64,000 bases of DNA from Chamaea fasciata (GCA_029207755.1 JARCOQ010000072.1:372001-436000), one strand, 5' to 3'; positions 46,526 to 58,016 are shown, counted from the stretch's first letter. Program-made: numbers and translations. The notes: generated from the sequence alone by a model not told the origin.

Positions 46526-48350
46526 ATGGAGAGCAGGGAGGACAAATCCCCGCGGCAGAAGCTCGTGGCAGAGGCCGTTTTGAGCGGCTCCACGGCGCAG
46601 GAATGCAACGGGGAGGAAAAGGGCCGGAGATCCCTGAGGAGGAGGGGCTGCAAACGCAGCTGGCGAGGATGTGAGGAGGAAAGAGCCAGGCCGGGCCGGG
46701 AAGGCGGCCGGAGATGGAGCCAGAGCTCAGAGCTGGTGGTCCATGAGCAGCTTCGTGATGGGGAGAAGCCCCACAAGTGCTCCGAGTGTGGGAAGAGCTT
46801 CCGCTGGCAGAGCGACCTGCTCCGCCACCAGAGGACCCACACTGGGGAGAGACCCTACGAGTGTGGGGAGTGTGGGAAGAGCTTCAGCCGACGGTGCCAC
46901 CTGATCTGCCACCAGAGGATCCACACCGGAGAAAAGCCGTATGAGTGTGGGGAATGTGGGAAGAGCTTCAGCCATAAATCCCACCTGATCCGTCAGCAGA
47001 TGACCCACAGTGGGGAGAGGCCCTACGAGTGTGATCAATGCAGGAAGAGGTTTCAGACCAGCACTTATCTCCTCGTGCACCAGAGCACGCACACGGAGGA
47101 GAGGCCCTTCCATTGCCCTGACTGCAGGAAGGGCTTCAAGCGGAGCTCACACCTCATCCAGCACCAGAAGATCCACACCAGGGAACGACTCGATGAGAGC
47201 GAGGAATGTGCGAAGAGCTTCAGCGTGAGGTCCAACCGGATCCATCACCAGAGGACCCACCCCGGGGAACGACCCTATGAGTGTGGGGAGTGCGGGAAGA
47301 CCTTTAGCTGGCGGTGCCGCCTGATCAGCCACAAGAGGATCCACACAGGAGAACAGCCCTACGAATGTGGGGAATGTGGGAAGAGCTTCAGCCAGAGAAT
47401 CCACCTGATCCACCACCAGAACATCCACACTGGGGAAAGGCCGTACAAGTGTGGGGAGTGTGGGAAGGGCTTCAGGCAGAGCGGCAGCCTGAGGTTCCAC
47501 CAGAGGATCCACACTGGGGAGAGGCCCTACAATGTTGCCAGTGTGGGAAGGGGTTTGTGACCAGCACCCTGCTGCTTGAACATCAGCAGACACATGCAGA
47601 GGAGAGGCCCTTCCACTGCCCCGACTGCAGGAAGGGCTTCAAGCGGAGCTCACACCTCATCCAGCACCAGAAGATCCACACCAGGGAACGACTCAATGAG
47701 AGTGAGAAATGTGGGAAGAGCTTCAGCATGGGGTCCAACCGGATCCATCACCAGATGACCCACGCCGGGGAACGAACCTTTGAGTGTGGGGAATGTGGGA
47801 AGAGCTTTAGCTGGCGGTGCCGCCTGATCAGCCACCAGAGGACCCACACAGGAGAATGGCCCTACGAATGTGGGGAATGTGGGAAGAGCTTTAGGCACAC
47901 ACCCAACCTGATTATCCACCAGAGGATCCACACTGGGGAGAGGCCCTACAAGTGTTCCCAGTGTGGGAAGGGGTTTGTGACCAGCACCCTGCTCCTTGAA
48001 CACCAGCAGACACACACAGAGGAGAGGCCCTTCCGCTGCCCCCACTGCGGGAAGGGCTTCAGGCACAACTCCAACCTCATCATCCACCGGCGCATCCACA
48101 CCAGGGAGGGCCCCAAGAGTGTCCCCAGTGTGGGAAGAGCTTCTCACAGAGCTCAGCCTTGACCCAACACCAACAAAGGCACTATCAGGAAAGCCCTGCC
48201 AGTGCCCCCAGTGCAGAAAGAGCTTCGAGCTCGGCTCCAGCTCCAGCCCCCGCTGGTGGAGCCACATTGGGCAGAGCCCTGGTGACCCACATTCCCTGTG
48301 TTCCGTGTTGGGAAGTCACCTTGCCAGTTTTCCTTTTGATTAGGCCTTAA
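46526..48350 (+). pseudogene. C2H2 zinc-finger pseudogene (gene 2) with two frameshifts and an internal finger duplication
   Basis: The terminal exon starts at 46,512 with the same acceptor and MESREDK leader as gene 1. Nine fingers follow in frame to about 47,530, where one base is missing (GGCCCTACAATGTTGCC against GGCCCTACAAGTGTTGCC) and the frame ends at 47,560. Seven more fingers lie in the next frame to about 48,105, where another base is missing, and a last finger lies in a third frame. Three fingers have lost a metal ligand: LIRQQMTH (His to Gln), and ESEEC and ESEKC (Cys to Ser). Fingers around 47,038-47,347 and 47,540-47,840 are copies of one another, spaced by about six finger lengths. 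A shortened nine-finger protein remains possible. Confidence 0.85.
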
Positions 48351-48658
48351 TTTTTTTTTCTTCTCCCTCTTTCTGCACTGCAAAAGCCAAGAGAGACTGT
48401 AGCCCTGCTTTCGTGCCTGAGATCTTTTGGTTTTGTGAAATTCTTTTCTCAGGGAATTTTCTGTAAACAAGAGGAGTGTTTTTCTAAAAACTGTAGCATT
48501 GTTTTTCATTCCTTTTCCTAGGAGGGACTTCTTGATGTCCTTCTGCTCTGACCAATGTGATTGACGAGGTTTGTCTTTTTGTCACCGATCAGATTGGTCT
48601 GTGTAAAATACTAAGGGAGACACATTCCGAAAAACTAAAGGAGTCATTTTCAGCCTTC
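48312..48658 (+). other. 3' flank of zinc-finger gene 2 (copy of 44,385-44,735)
   Basis: Carries the same phrases as the gene 1 flank with few substitutions. After CATTTTCAGCCTT the two units diverge: here a GACTGGGAT-type repeat follows, whereas gene 1 goes directly to GC-rich sequence. Confidence 0.65.
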
Positions 48659-48714
48659 TGAAGATCAGAATCTGTGTCGTTGTGGTGTAAAACAGCATCG
48701 ATTTTAGAGACTGG

Positions 48715-48845
48715 CACTGTGCAGACTGGGATTGTGCAGACTGGGATCACATGGACTGGGATTTCACAGGCTGGACCATCTGGATCAGAACCATGGAGGC
48801 TGGGATCATACGAACTGGGATCACATGGACTGGGATGGCTGCATC
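48715..48845 (+). repeat. GACTGGGAT short tandem repeat
   Basis: Units such as TGCAGACTGGGATT and CACATGGACTGGGATTTCA repeat about every 15-17 bp, with CTGGACCATCTGGATCAGAACCAT in the middle. A second copy of this cluster is at 49,787-49,890, upstream of the next array. Confidence 0.75.
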
Positions 48846-48964
48846 GGAACGATGCGAAGCGAGGCGGTCCCGCCCGGCCCCGGGGAACCGCCCAGTCCCT
48901 CCCAGTCCCGCCCGGAGGCGCGGCCAAAACTCCCCGGAGCGAGCGCGGCGGTCCCGGAGCGATT

Positions 48965-49315
48965 CCGGGTCCGATCCCCGTCCCGGTTTCGGGCTCGGTC
49001 TCAGTCTCGGTTTCGGATCAGCGCCAGTCTCGGAGTTGGTTCCGGTGCCGGTCTCGGTCTGTCCCGGAGCGCTGCCGGTCTCGGTTCTGGCCGCGGTCCT
49101 GGAGCCTTCCCGGGGCCGGTTCCGGAGCGCTCCCGGCGCCGGTCGCAGTGTCGGTCGTGGTCTCAGTCTTGGTCCCGGTACCAGTTCTGGTGCCGGTTTT
49201 GGTCTCGGTGTCGGTCCCAGTGCCGGTGCCTGTGCGGGGCCGGTCTCAGTTGCGGTGACGGTCTCAGTGTTGGTGTTGCTGCGGGTTCCGGTGCTGATCT
49301 TGTCCCGTTCCCGGA
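48965..49315 (+). repeat. degenerate CGGTNC hexanucleotide array 3
   Basis: Near-identical to 44,850-45,190 over its full length, including phrases such as CGGTTCTGGCCGCGGTCCTGG. It precedes the third zinc-finger CpG module. Confidence 0.8.
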
Positions 49316-49414
49316 GATTTTTGGCCCATTTGGATGATTTGAAGCTAAACCTGGTGGATTTACGGTGGATTTTCGGCACAATTGGCGATTTTAAGCGAAC
49401 CCGGGCGGTTTTAG

Positions 49415-49685
49415 GACCGCGCGTCCCCTTGGCCCCGCCCCTTTCCCCTCCCAGTTCCCGCCCTTTCCTTGGCCCCGCCCTCCCAGGCCGGGCCCGGGCC
49501 CGGGGGAGGAGGAGGAGGGAGGGAGGAAGAGGCGCAGCGGCGGCAGGAGCGGGAGGAGAAGACGAGCGGAGGGAGCGGCGGCTCCAGCGCTCCCTGAACT
49601 GGCGGCACCGCCGGGATCATCGCCTCCCATCCCGCAGGTGGCCGGGGAGGGGGAGCTCGCCCCAAATATCCCGGGGGCGGTTCCT
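49415..49685 (+). promoter_or_regulatory. orphan zinc-finger CpG promoter module
   Basis: Same GC boxes, purine block and CCCCAAATATCCCGGGG as the modules of genes 1 and 2, but the sequence then diverges. No zinc-finger exon follows before the RAB4-like copy at 50.6 kb. Confidence 0.6.
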
Positions 49686-49786
49686 GAGTTTGGGGATATT
49701 TTTGTGGGCGGATGTTGGGATCGGGATTGTGTGGGGCTGGGTGGGTGGGATGTGGTTTGAGAGTAAATCAAACTTGGAGAGTTCTT

Positions 49787-50580
49787 GGTCACATGGACTG
49801 GGATTTTACAGACTGGGATCACATGGACTGGGATTTCACAGGCTGGACCATCTGGATCAGAACCATAGAGACTGGGATCGTCTGGACCGGGGTGGCCGCC
49901 TCGGAACGATGCGAACCGAGGCGGTCCCGCCCGGCCCAGGGCAACCTCCCCGTCCCTCCCAGTCCCGCCCGGGGGCGCGGCCAAAACTCCCCGGAGCGAA
50001 CGCGGCGGTCCCGGAGCGATCCTGGAGCCGATCCCGGAGCGATTCCGGGTCCGATCCCGGTCCCTGTTTCGGCCTCGGTCTCAGTCTCGGTCCCGGAGCG
50101 CTCCCGGTGCTGATTCCGGTCGCGGTGCCGATCTCGATCCCGGAGCGGTGCCAGTCTCGGTGCCAGTGCCGGTTCCAGTTTCAGTCCTGGTCTCAATCTC
50201 GGTGTCGGAGCGGTGCCGGTGCCGTTTTTGGTCCCGGAGTGCTCCCAGTGCCAATCCCAGTCTTGGTCCCGGAGCGGTGCCAGTCTCGGTGCTGGTTCCG
50301 GTGCCGGTCTCGGTCTCCATCCCGGAGCGCTCCCGGTCTGGGTTCTGGCCGCAGTCCTGGAGCAGTCCTGGTGCCGGTGCCGGTTCCGCAGCGCTCCCGG
50401 CGCCGGTCCCAGTGTCGGTGTCGGTCTCAGTCTTGGTTCCGGTCCCAGTTCTGGTGCCGGTTTCGATGTCGGTCCCACAGTGCGGGTCCTGGAGCGGTGC
50501 CGGTCTCGGTTCTGGTGTCGGTGTCGGTGTCGGTCTCGGTGCCGTTTCTGGTGTCGGTCTCGGTCTCGGTGCCGGAGATT
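49787..50580 (+). repeat. GACTGGGAT repeat followed by CGGTNC array 4
   Basis: The first 100 bp repeat the 48.7 kb GACTGGGAT cluster. After GGGGCGCGGCCAAAACTCCCCGG-like sequence, a long run of CGGTCT/CGGTGC/CCCGGAGCG steps continues to 50,580. It is the longest of the four arrays, more diverged from the other three in unit order. Confidence 0.75.
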
Positions 50581-50619
50581 TTAGGGTCTTTTGGGTGATT
50601 TTAAGCCAAACCGGGCCCT

Positions 50620-50904
50620 TTTAGGACCGCGCGTTCCCCTGACCCCGCCCATTTCCCCTCAGAATTCCCGCCGTTTCCCGGACCCCGCCCCTTTACCCTC
50701 CCAGTTCCCGCCCTTCTCTGACCCCGCCTCGTTCCATTCGTTCCCCGCCCTTTCATTTGCCACGCCTCTTTTCCCTTGGGCCCCGCCCATCTGCTGGCGG
50801 GTTCCCTCGAGCGCATGCGTACATTACCCAGAGGTGGCTCTCCCGGGCGCCGCCATCTTTATTCCGGGTCCCCCGAGCCGGCTCCGGCGTGTCCGAGACC
50901 TACG
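50620..50904 (+). pseudogene. RAB4-like promoter and exon 1, copy B (start codon lost)
   Basis: Matches copy A at 39,196-39,445, including GC boxes, GCGCATGCG, GCCGCCATCTTT and exon codons GTG TCC GAG ACC TAC G at 50,889-50,904, followed by a GTGGGG donor. The intron that follows (50,905-51,432) is homologous to 39,446-40,395 with fewer minisatellite units. It is cut by the LTR at 51,433, so exon 2 is missing. Confidence 0.6.
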
Positions 50905-51432
50905 GTGGGGCAATGGGAGATCTATAGGGGATCTATAGGGGATCTATAGGGGTCTGGGGGGCCCTGGAAGTCTCCTTAGAGGATTTGATGGGGGATCTGC
51001 AGGAGATTTGGGGCGGTCTGTAGGGGCTTTAGGGCGGTCTGGGGATCCCTAAAGGGGGCTGGGCGGGTCTAGGGGCTCTATCGGGGTCTGGGGGCTCTGT
51101 AGAGGGTCCAGCGGGGTCCGTAAAGGGGGTCCGGGCGTCCCTAAATGGGGTCTGGGTGTCTGTGGGGGATTTGGGGGGTCTGGGGGGGTCTGGAGGTCCC
51201 CAGGGGGGTCTGAGGGGATATATAGGGGCTCGATAGAGGGTCCGGGGGCGCCTGGGGGACCCTATAGGGGATCTGGGGTTCTCTGCATGGGATGTAAGGG
51301 GCTCTGGGGGAGTCTTGGCATCTCTATAGTGGAGTTTTGGGGCGCATAAAGGAAATTTTTGTGAATTTTTGGCTCTGTACAGCTAATTCTTGGAAATTTG
51401 GGGTCCAAATTGGGCAATTTGGGGTGTTCTAT
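50905..51432 (+). other. RAB4-like intron 1 remnant (copy B)
   Basis: G-rich phrases such as GGGGATCTATAGG and GGGGGTCTGGGG follow the donor. The last bases before the LTR, TTGGGGTGTTCTATTG, align with TTGGGGTTTTCTATTG at about 40,377-40,392 in copy A, which fixes the insertion point. Confidence 0.7.
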
Positions 51433-52042
51433 TGAATTATTAAAAAAAATAGGAATATCGCCCTAATGCCGATATCCAACAATGACGGACAAAAGACTCT
51501 CCAGCAGTTTAGAGTTAGAAAGTGTATGTTTAATTACGACGCCGGGCAGTGTGCGGGATACCTCCCGAACACACGCGCGCTCACAGAAGATCACAGGGTC
51601 TTTTTATGTACAGAAGGATTGAATACCCAAAACACAAATGTATATTCATGACTTTAGTACCTCCCATTCCCCGCTTCCTATGGTAATTAGCCAAAAGCTA
51701 TTAAGCATGCGTGGTTTGTTCTTTGAAATGGGTCGGTGGTCTTTTTTATGGGGCGGGGTCTCAAAATGATGAAGTAAGTGAGTCTTCTTCGCTTTGACTT
51801 TTTAACCTTTTAGCGTTGCGTGACAACTGAATCCTGTTTTCCCAGGAGTATTTGATTTCTGAATTCATTGTCCTTCTTGAAGCCTATTGATTAGTCAGAA
51901 CACACAAACATAAGTTGACAGGCCCCATGATTTATCAGTTCCTTAAATCCGGCTTCTGCTTATCAAAGGGGAAGTCTATCTGTCTTACTTCAGCGATATC
52001 TGGTTTAACTAAAATCTTTAATTCTTCAAAATTAATGTTTCA
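51433..52042 (-). mobile_element. solo ERV LTR between RAB4-like copy B and the MHC class I exons
   Basis: Reverse-orientation relative of the LTR at 28,702-29,306, with the same TGAA/TTCA ends, ACATAAAAAGACC and AATTAAAC motifs on the minus strand and only small differences. The flanks CTAT and CTAG do not make a clean target duplication. Left of it is RAB4-like intron and right of it is an MHC class I alpha2 exon, so it marks a junction between two unrelated blocks. Confidence 0.8.
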
Positions 52043-52088
52043 CTAGGACACAATTCCGTGGGTCTCCGTGGCTCCAGTCCCTCCCCAG

Positions 52089-53064
52089 GACCCCAAACGC
52101 TGCAGGAGGTTTCCGGCCGTGACCTCCTGTCCCACGGGAGCGTGGGCGGATCAGATCGGCTCGGCTCCGACGGGCGGGAATTCCTCTCCTTCCAGCCGGG
52201 ATCCGGGGGATTCGTGGTGGCCGACGGCGCTGCCCAGGTCACCAAGAGGCGCTGGGAACATGATGAGATCCAGGCTGAGGAATTAACAAATCCCCTGGGA
52301 CACACCTGCCTGGAATGTCTCCGGAAATGTGCCAGATATGGGCGGGAGGCACTGGAGTAAAGGCGGAGAGGGCACATTTCCCATGGGAATATGAGATTTG
52401 GAAATGCGGGATTTGCGAGGGCTAAATCTGGGAACATGGGAACTCCCATGGAAATTCCATCCATGGATCTCAGTCATCCCATTCCCATGGGACTTCCACG
52501 GATGGATCCTGCTGCTCTACCATGCTGATGGGAATTCTGTAGGTGGACCTCACTGCCATCCCATTGCCGTGGAATTCCATGGATGCATCTCACTGTTATC
52601 CCATTCCAGAACCCCCTGATGTCCATGTGTCCGGAAAAGTGGAAAACAGAATCCCGATGTTGTCCTGCCACACGTACAGATGTTACCCCAGCACCACGGG
52701 GATCAGCTGGATGAAGGGGGATGAAATCCGGGATCATTCCCAACAGTGACGGCGCCTTCCCCCCCCGGGCCAGGATCGAGGCGCTGCCGGAGGAGCGGGA
52801 GCAGCACCGGTGCCGGGTGGAGCATCCCGGAATGCCGGAGCCCGGCATCTTCTCCTGGGCTGAGGCGGGGAATGTGGAATGTGGTACCTGGGAGTTTGGG
52901 AATGTGGCGCAGTGGGATGGAGGTTCCCCTGCCCCTCCTCACCATCCCGTGCTTCCCAGAGCCGGAATCCAGCAGGAATCTCACCCTGGTGGTCGCTGTG
53001 TCCGTCATCGCTGCCATCGTGGTCATTCTCCTCATCGGATTCAGCGTCTGGAAGCTCCAATCCG
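52089..53064 (+). pseudogene. MHC class I gene remnant: alpha2, alpha3 and transmembrane exons
   Basis: The alpha2 exon starts at 52,089 after a CCTCCCCAG acceptor. It reads QTLQEVSGRDLLSHGS, YDGR-like GSDGREFLSF, VTKRRWEHDEIQAEE and HTCLECLRKCARYGREALE, all class I alpha2 landmarks. The first disulfide cysteine (normally GC-D-L) is Arg here, while the second (HTC) is present. The reading frame ends in TAA at 52,360, although a GTAAAG donor could be used two bases earlier. The alpha3 exon (52,610-52,864, acceptor CCATTCCAG) begins EPPDVHVSGKVE and carries the same frameshift between DEIR and GIIPNSDG as the left copy. The transmembrane exon is 52,960-53,064. No alpha1 or leader exon lies upstream. 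A functional class I molecule is not encoded. Confidence 0.85.
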
Positions 53065-54221
53065 GTTCTGCCCAAACCCATCCTGGGGGCTCACCCTGTT
53101 CTTCCCCCCCTCCCAAGACTCCTGGAAATGCCCCCATGACCCCACCAGTCCGCCCCCAAATCCTCCTGGGTCCCCCCTAAGCCCCTCACGGGGATTCCTG
53201 GGATTGTCCCCATGTCCCCTCCTCCAGGACTCTGGGGTTCCACCCTGACCTGTCTGTGCCCCCCTGGTTTCTTCCACAGCCCCCCCATGATAGTGGGGGC
53301 GGGGGCCGAGTGCTGGTGTCCCCCTGCCTGCAGCAGATCCAGGGGTGAGGGAGTTCAGGGGAGCCCTTAGTATTTTGGGTCCCCTGGGAATTGGGGTGAC
53401 CCTCGGGGTCCCCCAGGATCTCCCTGAACACGCTGACGCTGCCCAGTGAGAAGGTTCGGACCCGGCACGGGGTCCCAGCTCTGTCACCTGCCCTGCCCAG
53501 GTACCCCCCAGCCCCTCCCTGGGAACCTCCAATCTCCCCGTGACACCCCAACCTCCCCTGGAACCCCAAAAACATCCCTGGGACCCTCCAAAAACTCCCC
53601 AAGATTGCAAACGCCCCGTACGAACCCCCTAAACCCTCTCAGGACATCAAAATTCCCATGGGACCTCCCAAGATGCCCCCAAGCCCCCTTGAGCAGGTTT
53701 ATACTTGGCACGGGGTCCTCATCACCACCATCGGCATCACCCAGGTAGCCCCAGACCCCCCCGGGACCCCCAAGCCCTCCCGGGACCCCCAAGCCCCCCA
53801 TGGGGGCTCCACTACCGGAATCAACGGGAGTGGTGTCGGCCTGCCAAGGGGAGTTAAAGCGGCGCCTGACTGTCGGGGGTTCTTAAAGCCGTGATGGTGG
53901 GGAGACCCCCAAAACTCCACCCTGGGGGGCACTCTCCCATTTGCTGCACTCGAGGGAGCCCCAGACAATGACGGGTCCTGGGCTGAGCCCCCCACTCAGC
54001 CGGGGCTGTGGAGGGAACTGTGGGCGCTGGGACAGGGCTTGGGAGTCCTGGGGTTTACTGGGGGACCCCTACTGGGAACTCCCTTCCCGCTGTCCCACCT
54101 CCCCCTATCCCCCCCTCTCACCCCTTTCCCATTGTTCCCCCAAACCTCCGCTGCCCCCAGCTCGGTTTGGGGGTGACCCACCCCTTTCCCATCGTGTCCC
54201 GGCCCGGCCCCGCTCACCCGA

Positions 54222-54702
54222 GAGCTCCCGGCCCGCGGCCGCACGGACGGAGGAGGAGGAGGAGGAGGAGGAGGGACAGAGGAGGAGGAAGAGGAGGGAT
54301 GGAGGAGCTGGAGCCGGCAGAGGAGGCACTGCGTGACTTCACTGCTCTCTGGATCTGCAGCTCCTTCGCCCCGGGACCATCGCCCCCGTATCCTGCGGGT
54401 GACCGGGGAGGGGGACCGCGCCCCAAATATCCTGGGCGGTTTTTTTGAAGCGGGGAGGGATGTTTGGAGCTCACAGAAAATATATTTATGGCTCCCGGGA
54501 CTTTTTTCTGTCGGGGCCGGGCAGCTTGATGTTTGGATCTCGCAGGGCTCCAGAGCTGAGGCGCAGATGCCCCTCAAGGGGACATGGGGGGTCCCCGGGA
54601 GGTGTTTTTGGGGGGTCCCGGTGGCGGTGCCGGCAGAGCCCCGGCGGGAGGCGGGTCCCCCCGCGGTGGGCTTGGGCTTCCTTAAGTTGGTGCGTGTCTC
54701 TT
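54222..54702 (+). promoter_or_regulatory. CpG-rich 5' module shared with the zinc-finger genes (right duplication copy)
   Basis: Counterpart of 14,090-14,570, with substitutions such as GACCGGGGAGGGGGACCGCG where the left copy has GACCGGGAAGGGGGAGCGCG. No zinc-finger exon follows it either. Confidence 0.6.
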
Positions 54703-54876
54703 TGGTGCTGACCCTGCCCGCCAGCTAAACCCTGCGGGCCCCATAGAACCAAAGGTGCCCTGGGAGCCTGCAGGGCCTTGTGGAGCCAGGGGACCGCAGT
54801 GACACTGTGGATCTCCTCTCTGCACAACTGTTTTTCAAACTGCAATATCAGTAATTGCTGCCACGCCATAGGCTTA

Positions 54877-55305
54877 AATAATCCACTCTGTTCACTATTG
54901 TTTCAAAGGATGACTTTGATTTCTCCTTGACAATCTGCATCAATTCCTTCTCCCATGACATCAACGCTTTTCAAGGCCAAGCTCCAGTGAGCAGTTCTCA
55001 AACCTCCAGTGTCCTGGAGAAATCTGACTTCCTATTCCTGTATTGATAACTCTCATTTGCTTCTGATTTGTCCTAATTAATTCTAACGCATGAAGGTCCA
55101 GCCCTGCAGCCTCTGGGGTGGCCCTGTCAGGGGCCATCACACCCAGAACAATTTCCCCAGAAGTCAAAGTCTCACTGTGCACGGTTGTATTCGCAAACTG
55201 GGCGCAGCTGTGCACATCCAGGGGTTTCCATTTCCCCACTGGGTCCATTGTTAAGGGTATGGAGAACATCTGTGGGATGGGTTCTCCATCAGGACAGGTT
55301 CCCAT
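54877..55305 (-). pseudogene. retroviral dUTPase-like fragment of an ERV (right copy)
   Basis: Counterpart of the left fragment, with the same AGLDLHA and VINTGIG motifs, the same stop before motif 3 and the same frame change. The break therefore predates the segmental duplication. Confidence 0.65.
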
Positions 55306-55691
55306 CTCCTCATTTTTTCACCTGCTCCTTCAACTGCCCCTTTGTCTGTTTGATGATCCTGCAGCTTGTGAATAGTCTGGTACATGAAAACACCAGCAGT
55401 CCAAATCACTGTATTTTCACACTAACAGACAAAGCATTCCACACCACAGTATCAGCAAACCCCATAAAAATCGCCAATTTCAGCCCTTCCTCCTTTATTC
55501 CTTGCAAGCAGTCTCACAAAGTTTAGCACTGACATTTGAGTCGTGGCCAATGCTTTTCTGTAGGGTATTTAGTGTCACATCCCTGAGCAGCCAAAGGTGG
55601 CAAATCAGTATTGTCAGCATTACTGCACATTATCATTATTGTTTCACATATAAAGATAGAGATATAGATAGAAACACAGATTTAGACATAG

Positions 55692-56009
55692 TGGAACACG
55701 AGGCTGATGGGTTGGAGACAGACACACCACACAGTATCTTCTTGAGTTCTGACCAACAGCCACAATTCATTGTTCCAAGCTCCCTTTTATGGTGAGTTTG
55801 AATTTCCCGGGCTTGGAAAGCCAACTGGTTGGGAATCTCTGCACTGCCCACATCTCTGGCCAGGGGTGTGTCTGCAGCCAGGGCTTGGATGGGCTTGGCT
55901 GAGCTCTTTGTTCCCCCAGGGACTTCTAGAACAAGCCAGGTCAGCCCAGTTGGGTCTGTTATGATCAGACTCATTATGCCCAGCTGTGAACCAGCTGGAC
56001 CCTGCTACA
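55692..56009 (-). mobile_element. ERV LTR, minus orientation (right copy)
   Basis: Counterpart of 15,554-15,871. The poly(A)-like AATAAATTGTGG of the left copy reads AATGAATTGTGG here, so one copy has changed its putative signal. Other end and TATA-like motifs are the same. Confidence 0.6.
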
Positions 56010-56657
56010 TCTCCTGCCTTTGCTTTTATTAAAATGCAGATTGTTTTCCGTTATCCCATTTGCAAGGGCCCTTTTGCAGACAGGGTAACACAAGACAGCA
56101 TGGGTTTAATTTGAAGGAGGTTTTGACAAACTTAATTCTGCTCAGCCAGTGATGTGTCCCATGTACCACTGGAGCTGCAGCACTCACTCCCAGGAGCTGT
56201 CAGGCGAGATCACAATCTTCCGGGCTGGCATGTTACAGGTTAACTGCTTATGGTTCCAAACTACAACTTAACACTAAAACAAGAAAACGTTCAACTTTTA
56301 AAACCCTGAGAAAAACCAATTAACAGAATTAACAAGATTAACAATTAACAGAAAAACAATTTGTAAACAGAAAAAACCACTCTGTAAACAGAAAACCAGT
56401 TTGTAAACAAACAGAATCCTTAAATGCACCGTCACTCTAAGAGTCCCAGCTCTCCACAAGGTCGGTGAACAAGCTGTTTCCAGCACTGTTCCACACACGG
56501 CTCCACACCGTCTGTGGAGGGGCCACCAGGAGAATGCTGCTGGTGGTCTTGGACAGGACGTAAGGTAGGACAGACACGTCGGGCAGGTGCCCAAAGCGAT
56601 CCAGTGTCCTTGCAAAGCACTTTGCAAGGCTGTACTGTTAGCAAAACACCATTAGAA

Positions 56658-58016
56658 TTGCTCTTGTGTCACGGAGACAAGACAACTTTTGAAGCATCCG
56701 TAGCATTCAACTGTAAACACCTGCGACAACATTTGATAATTAACTGTGCAGTTAGTTCAAAGATGGTGGGTGCCGTCTTTTTTGCTTGATGAGGTGGAAG
56801 CATTCATTCTGGAATGTGCAAAGGATCAGGCCAGCGTGGATTCCACTGCCCAATAACACCAGTAGGATGAAAACTAACAATGAGAATAAACACAGTGATC
56901 CACACCTCTGGGCATATCTGGTGGACTTGTCTGTTGGTGATAGCTTGCTCTGCTGTTTCAACAGCAGCTTTTGCCTCCAGGATTAATTTTCTGGGGGAAG
57001 TTAATTCAGAGTCACCCTTTAGGAGGTCAAATAAAGGTGCTAGTTGAGAGTCAGTCAGTCCTAGGTAAGGTCTGACCCAGTTGATGGTACCTAAGAGTTT
57101 TTGTGCATCGTTTAGAGTTAGAATTTTGGTTGGAAACGGAATTGTTTGTGGCTGTATGGTCTGGTTCATTATTTTGAGTCCCAAATATTTCCAGGGTGGT
57201 TGCTGCTGCACTTTCTCTGGTGCTACTTGCAGCCCAAGTGGTTTGAACGCTTGCAACAGGCTTGGCTGAATCAGTGAGAGTTCTTTTCTGGTTTGGGGTG
57301 CAATCAAAATGTCATCCAGGCCATGGTAACAGTATGCCCCTGGCAACTGTTCTCTCACTGATCAGAGTACCTGAGCGACACCCCACTGACACATCGTGGG
57401 GCTGTTTCCCACGCCTTGGGAAAGTTCTTTCCATTGGTAACGTTGCACTGGTGCAGCGTTATTAATAGAAGGCACGGTCAGGGCAAACTTTGGGGTATCA
57501 TATGGGGGTAATGGAATAGTGAAAAAACAGCCCTTTAAGTCCACAATCAGGATGTCCCAGGAGGCAGGCAGCATTGTGGGACATCGATGGCACACCAGGC
57601 TGCAATGTGCCCATTCTCTCCGTCGTGGAATTGGTTTTTCTCAGGTCATGGAGTAACCTCCACTGAGCAGATTTCTTTTTTATAACAAATACTGGGGTGT
57701 TCCAAGGGCTCATAGATGGCTCTATGTGTCCTTGAGCCAGTTGTTCCTGTACCAGGGTTTTTAGGGCATCTAAGTCTCTCCTTTTCAAGAGACCACTGTG
57801 GTACCCACTCAGGCTGAGTAGTGAGCCATTTCAGAGCCAGTGTGGGGTACTTTACACCCTCTAATACAGTGGCCCGTCAAAAATCTGTTCCCACCTCAGC
57901 CCACTCCAGAGCCAGAGAACTCTAGGGAAGGGCTTCCCATCCGGGAATTTCGGATAGGACTGATTCCTCACCTTTAGATTTAAAAAGTGTCATTTTGTGC
58001 TGATCCGGCCAAGCTA
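56658..58016 (-). pseudogene. ERV polymerase fragment (reverse transcriptase), broken, right copy
   Basis: Same frameshift (near 57,598) and same in-frame TGA (near 57,360) as the left copy, and the same GLDD at the catalytic site. Differences include YLG where the left has YWG, YDTPKF where the left has DDTPKF, and a 2-bp deletion near 57,875. The two copies have drifted independently since duplication. Confidence 0.85.

Noticed and set aside
48751..50598. 615-codon plus-strand open frame
   Set aside because: It runs through two CGGTNC arrays, a CpG module and a GACTGGGAT repeat. Its composition simply reflects the repeats, and no domain or start context supports a gene.
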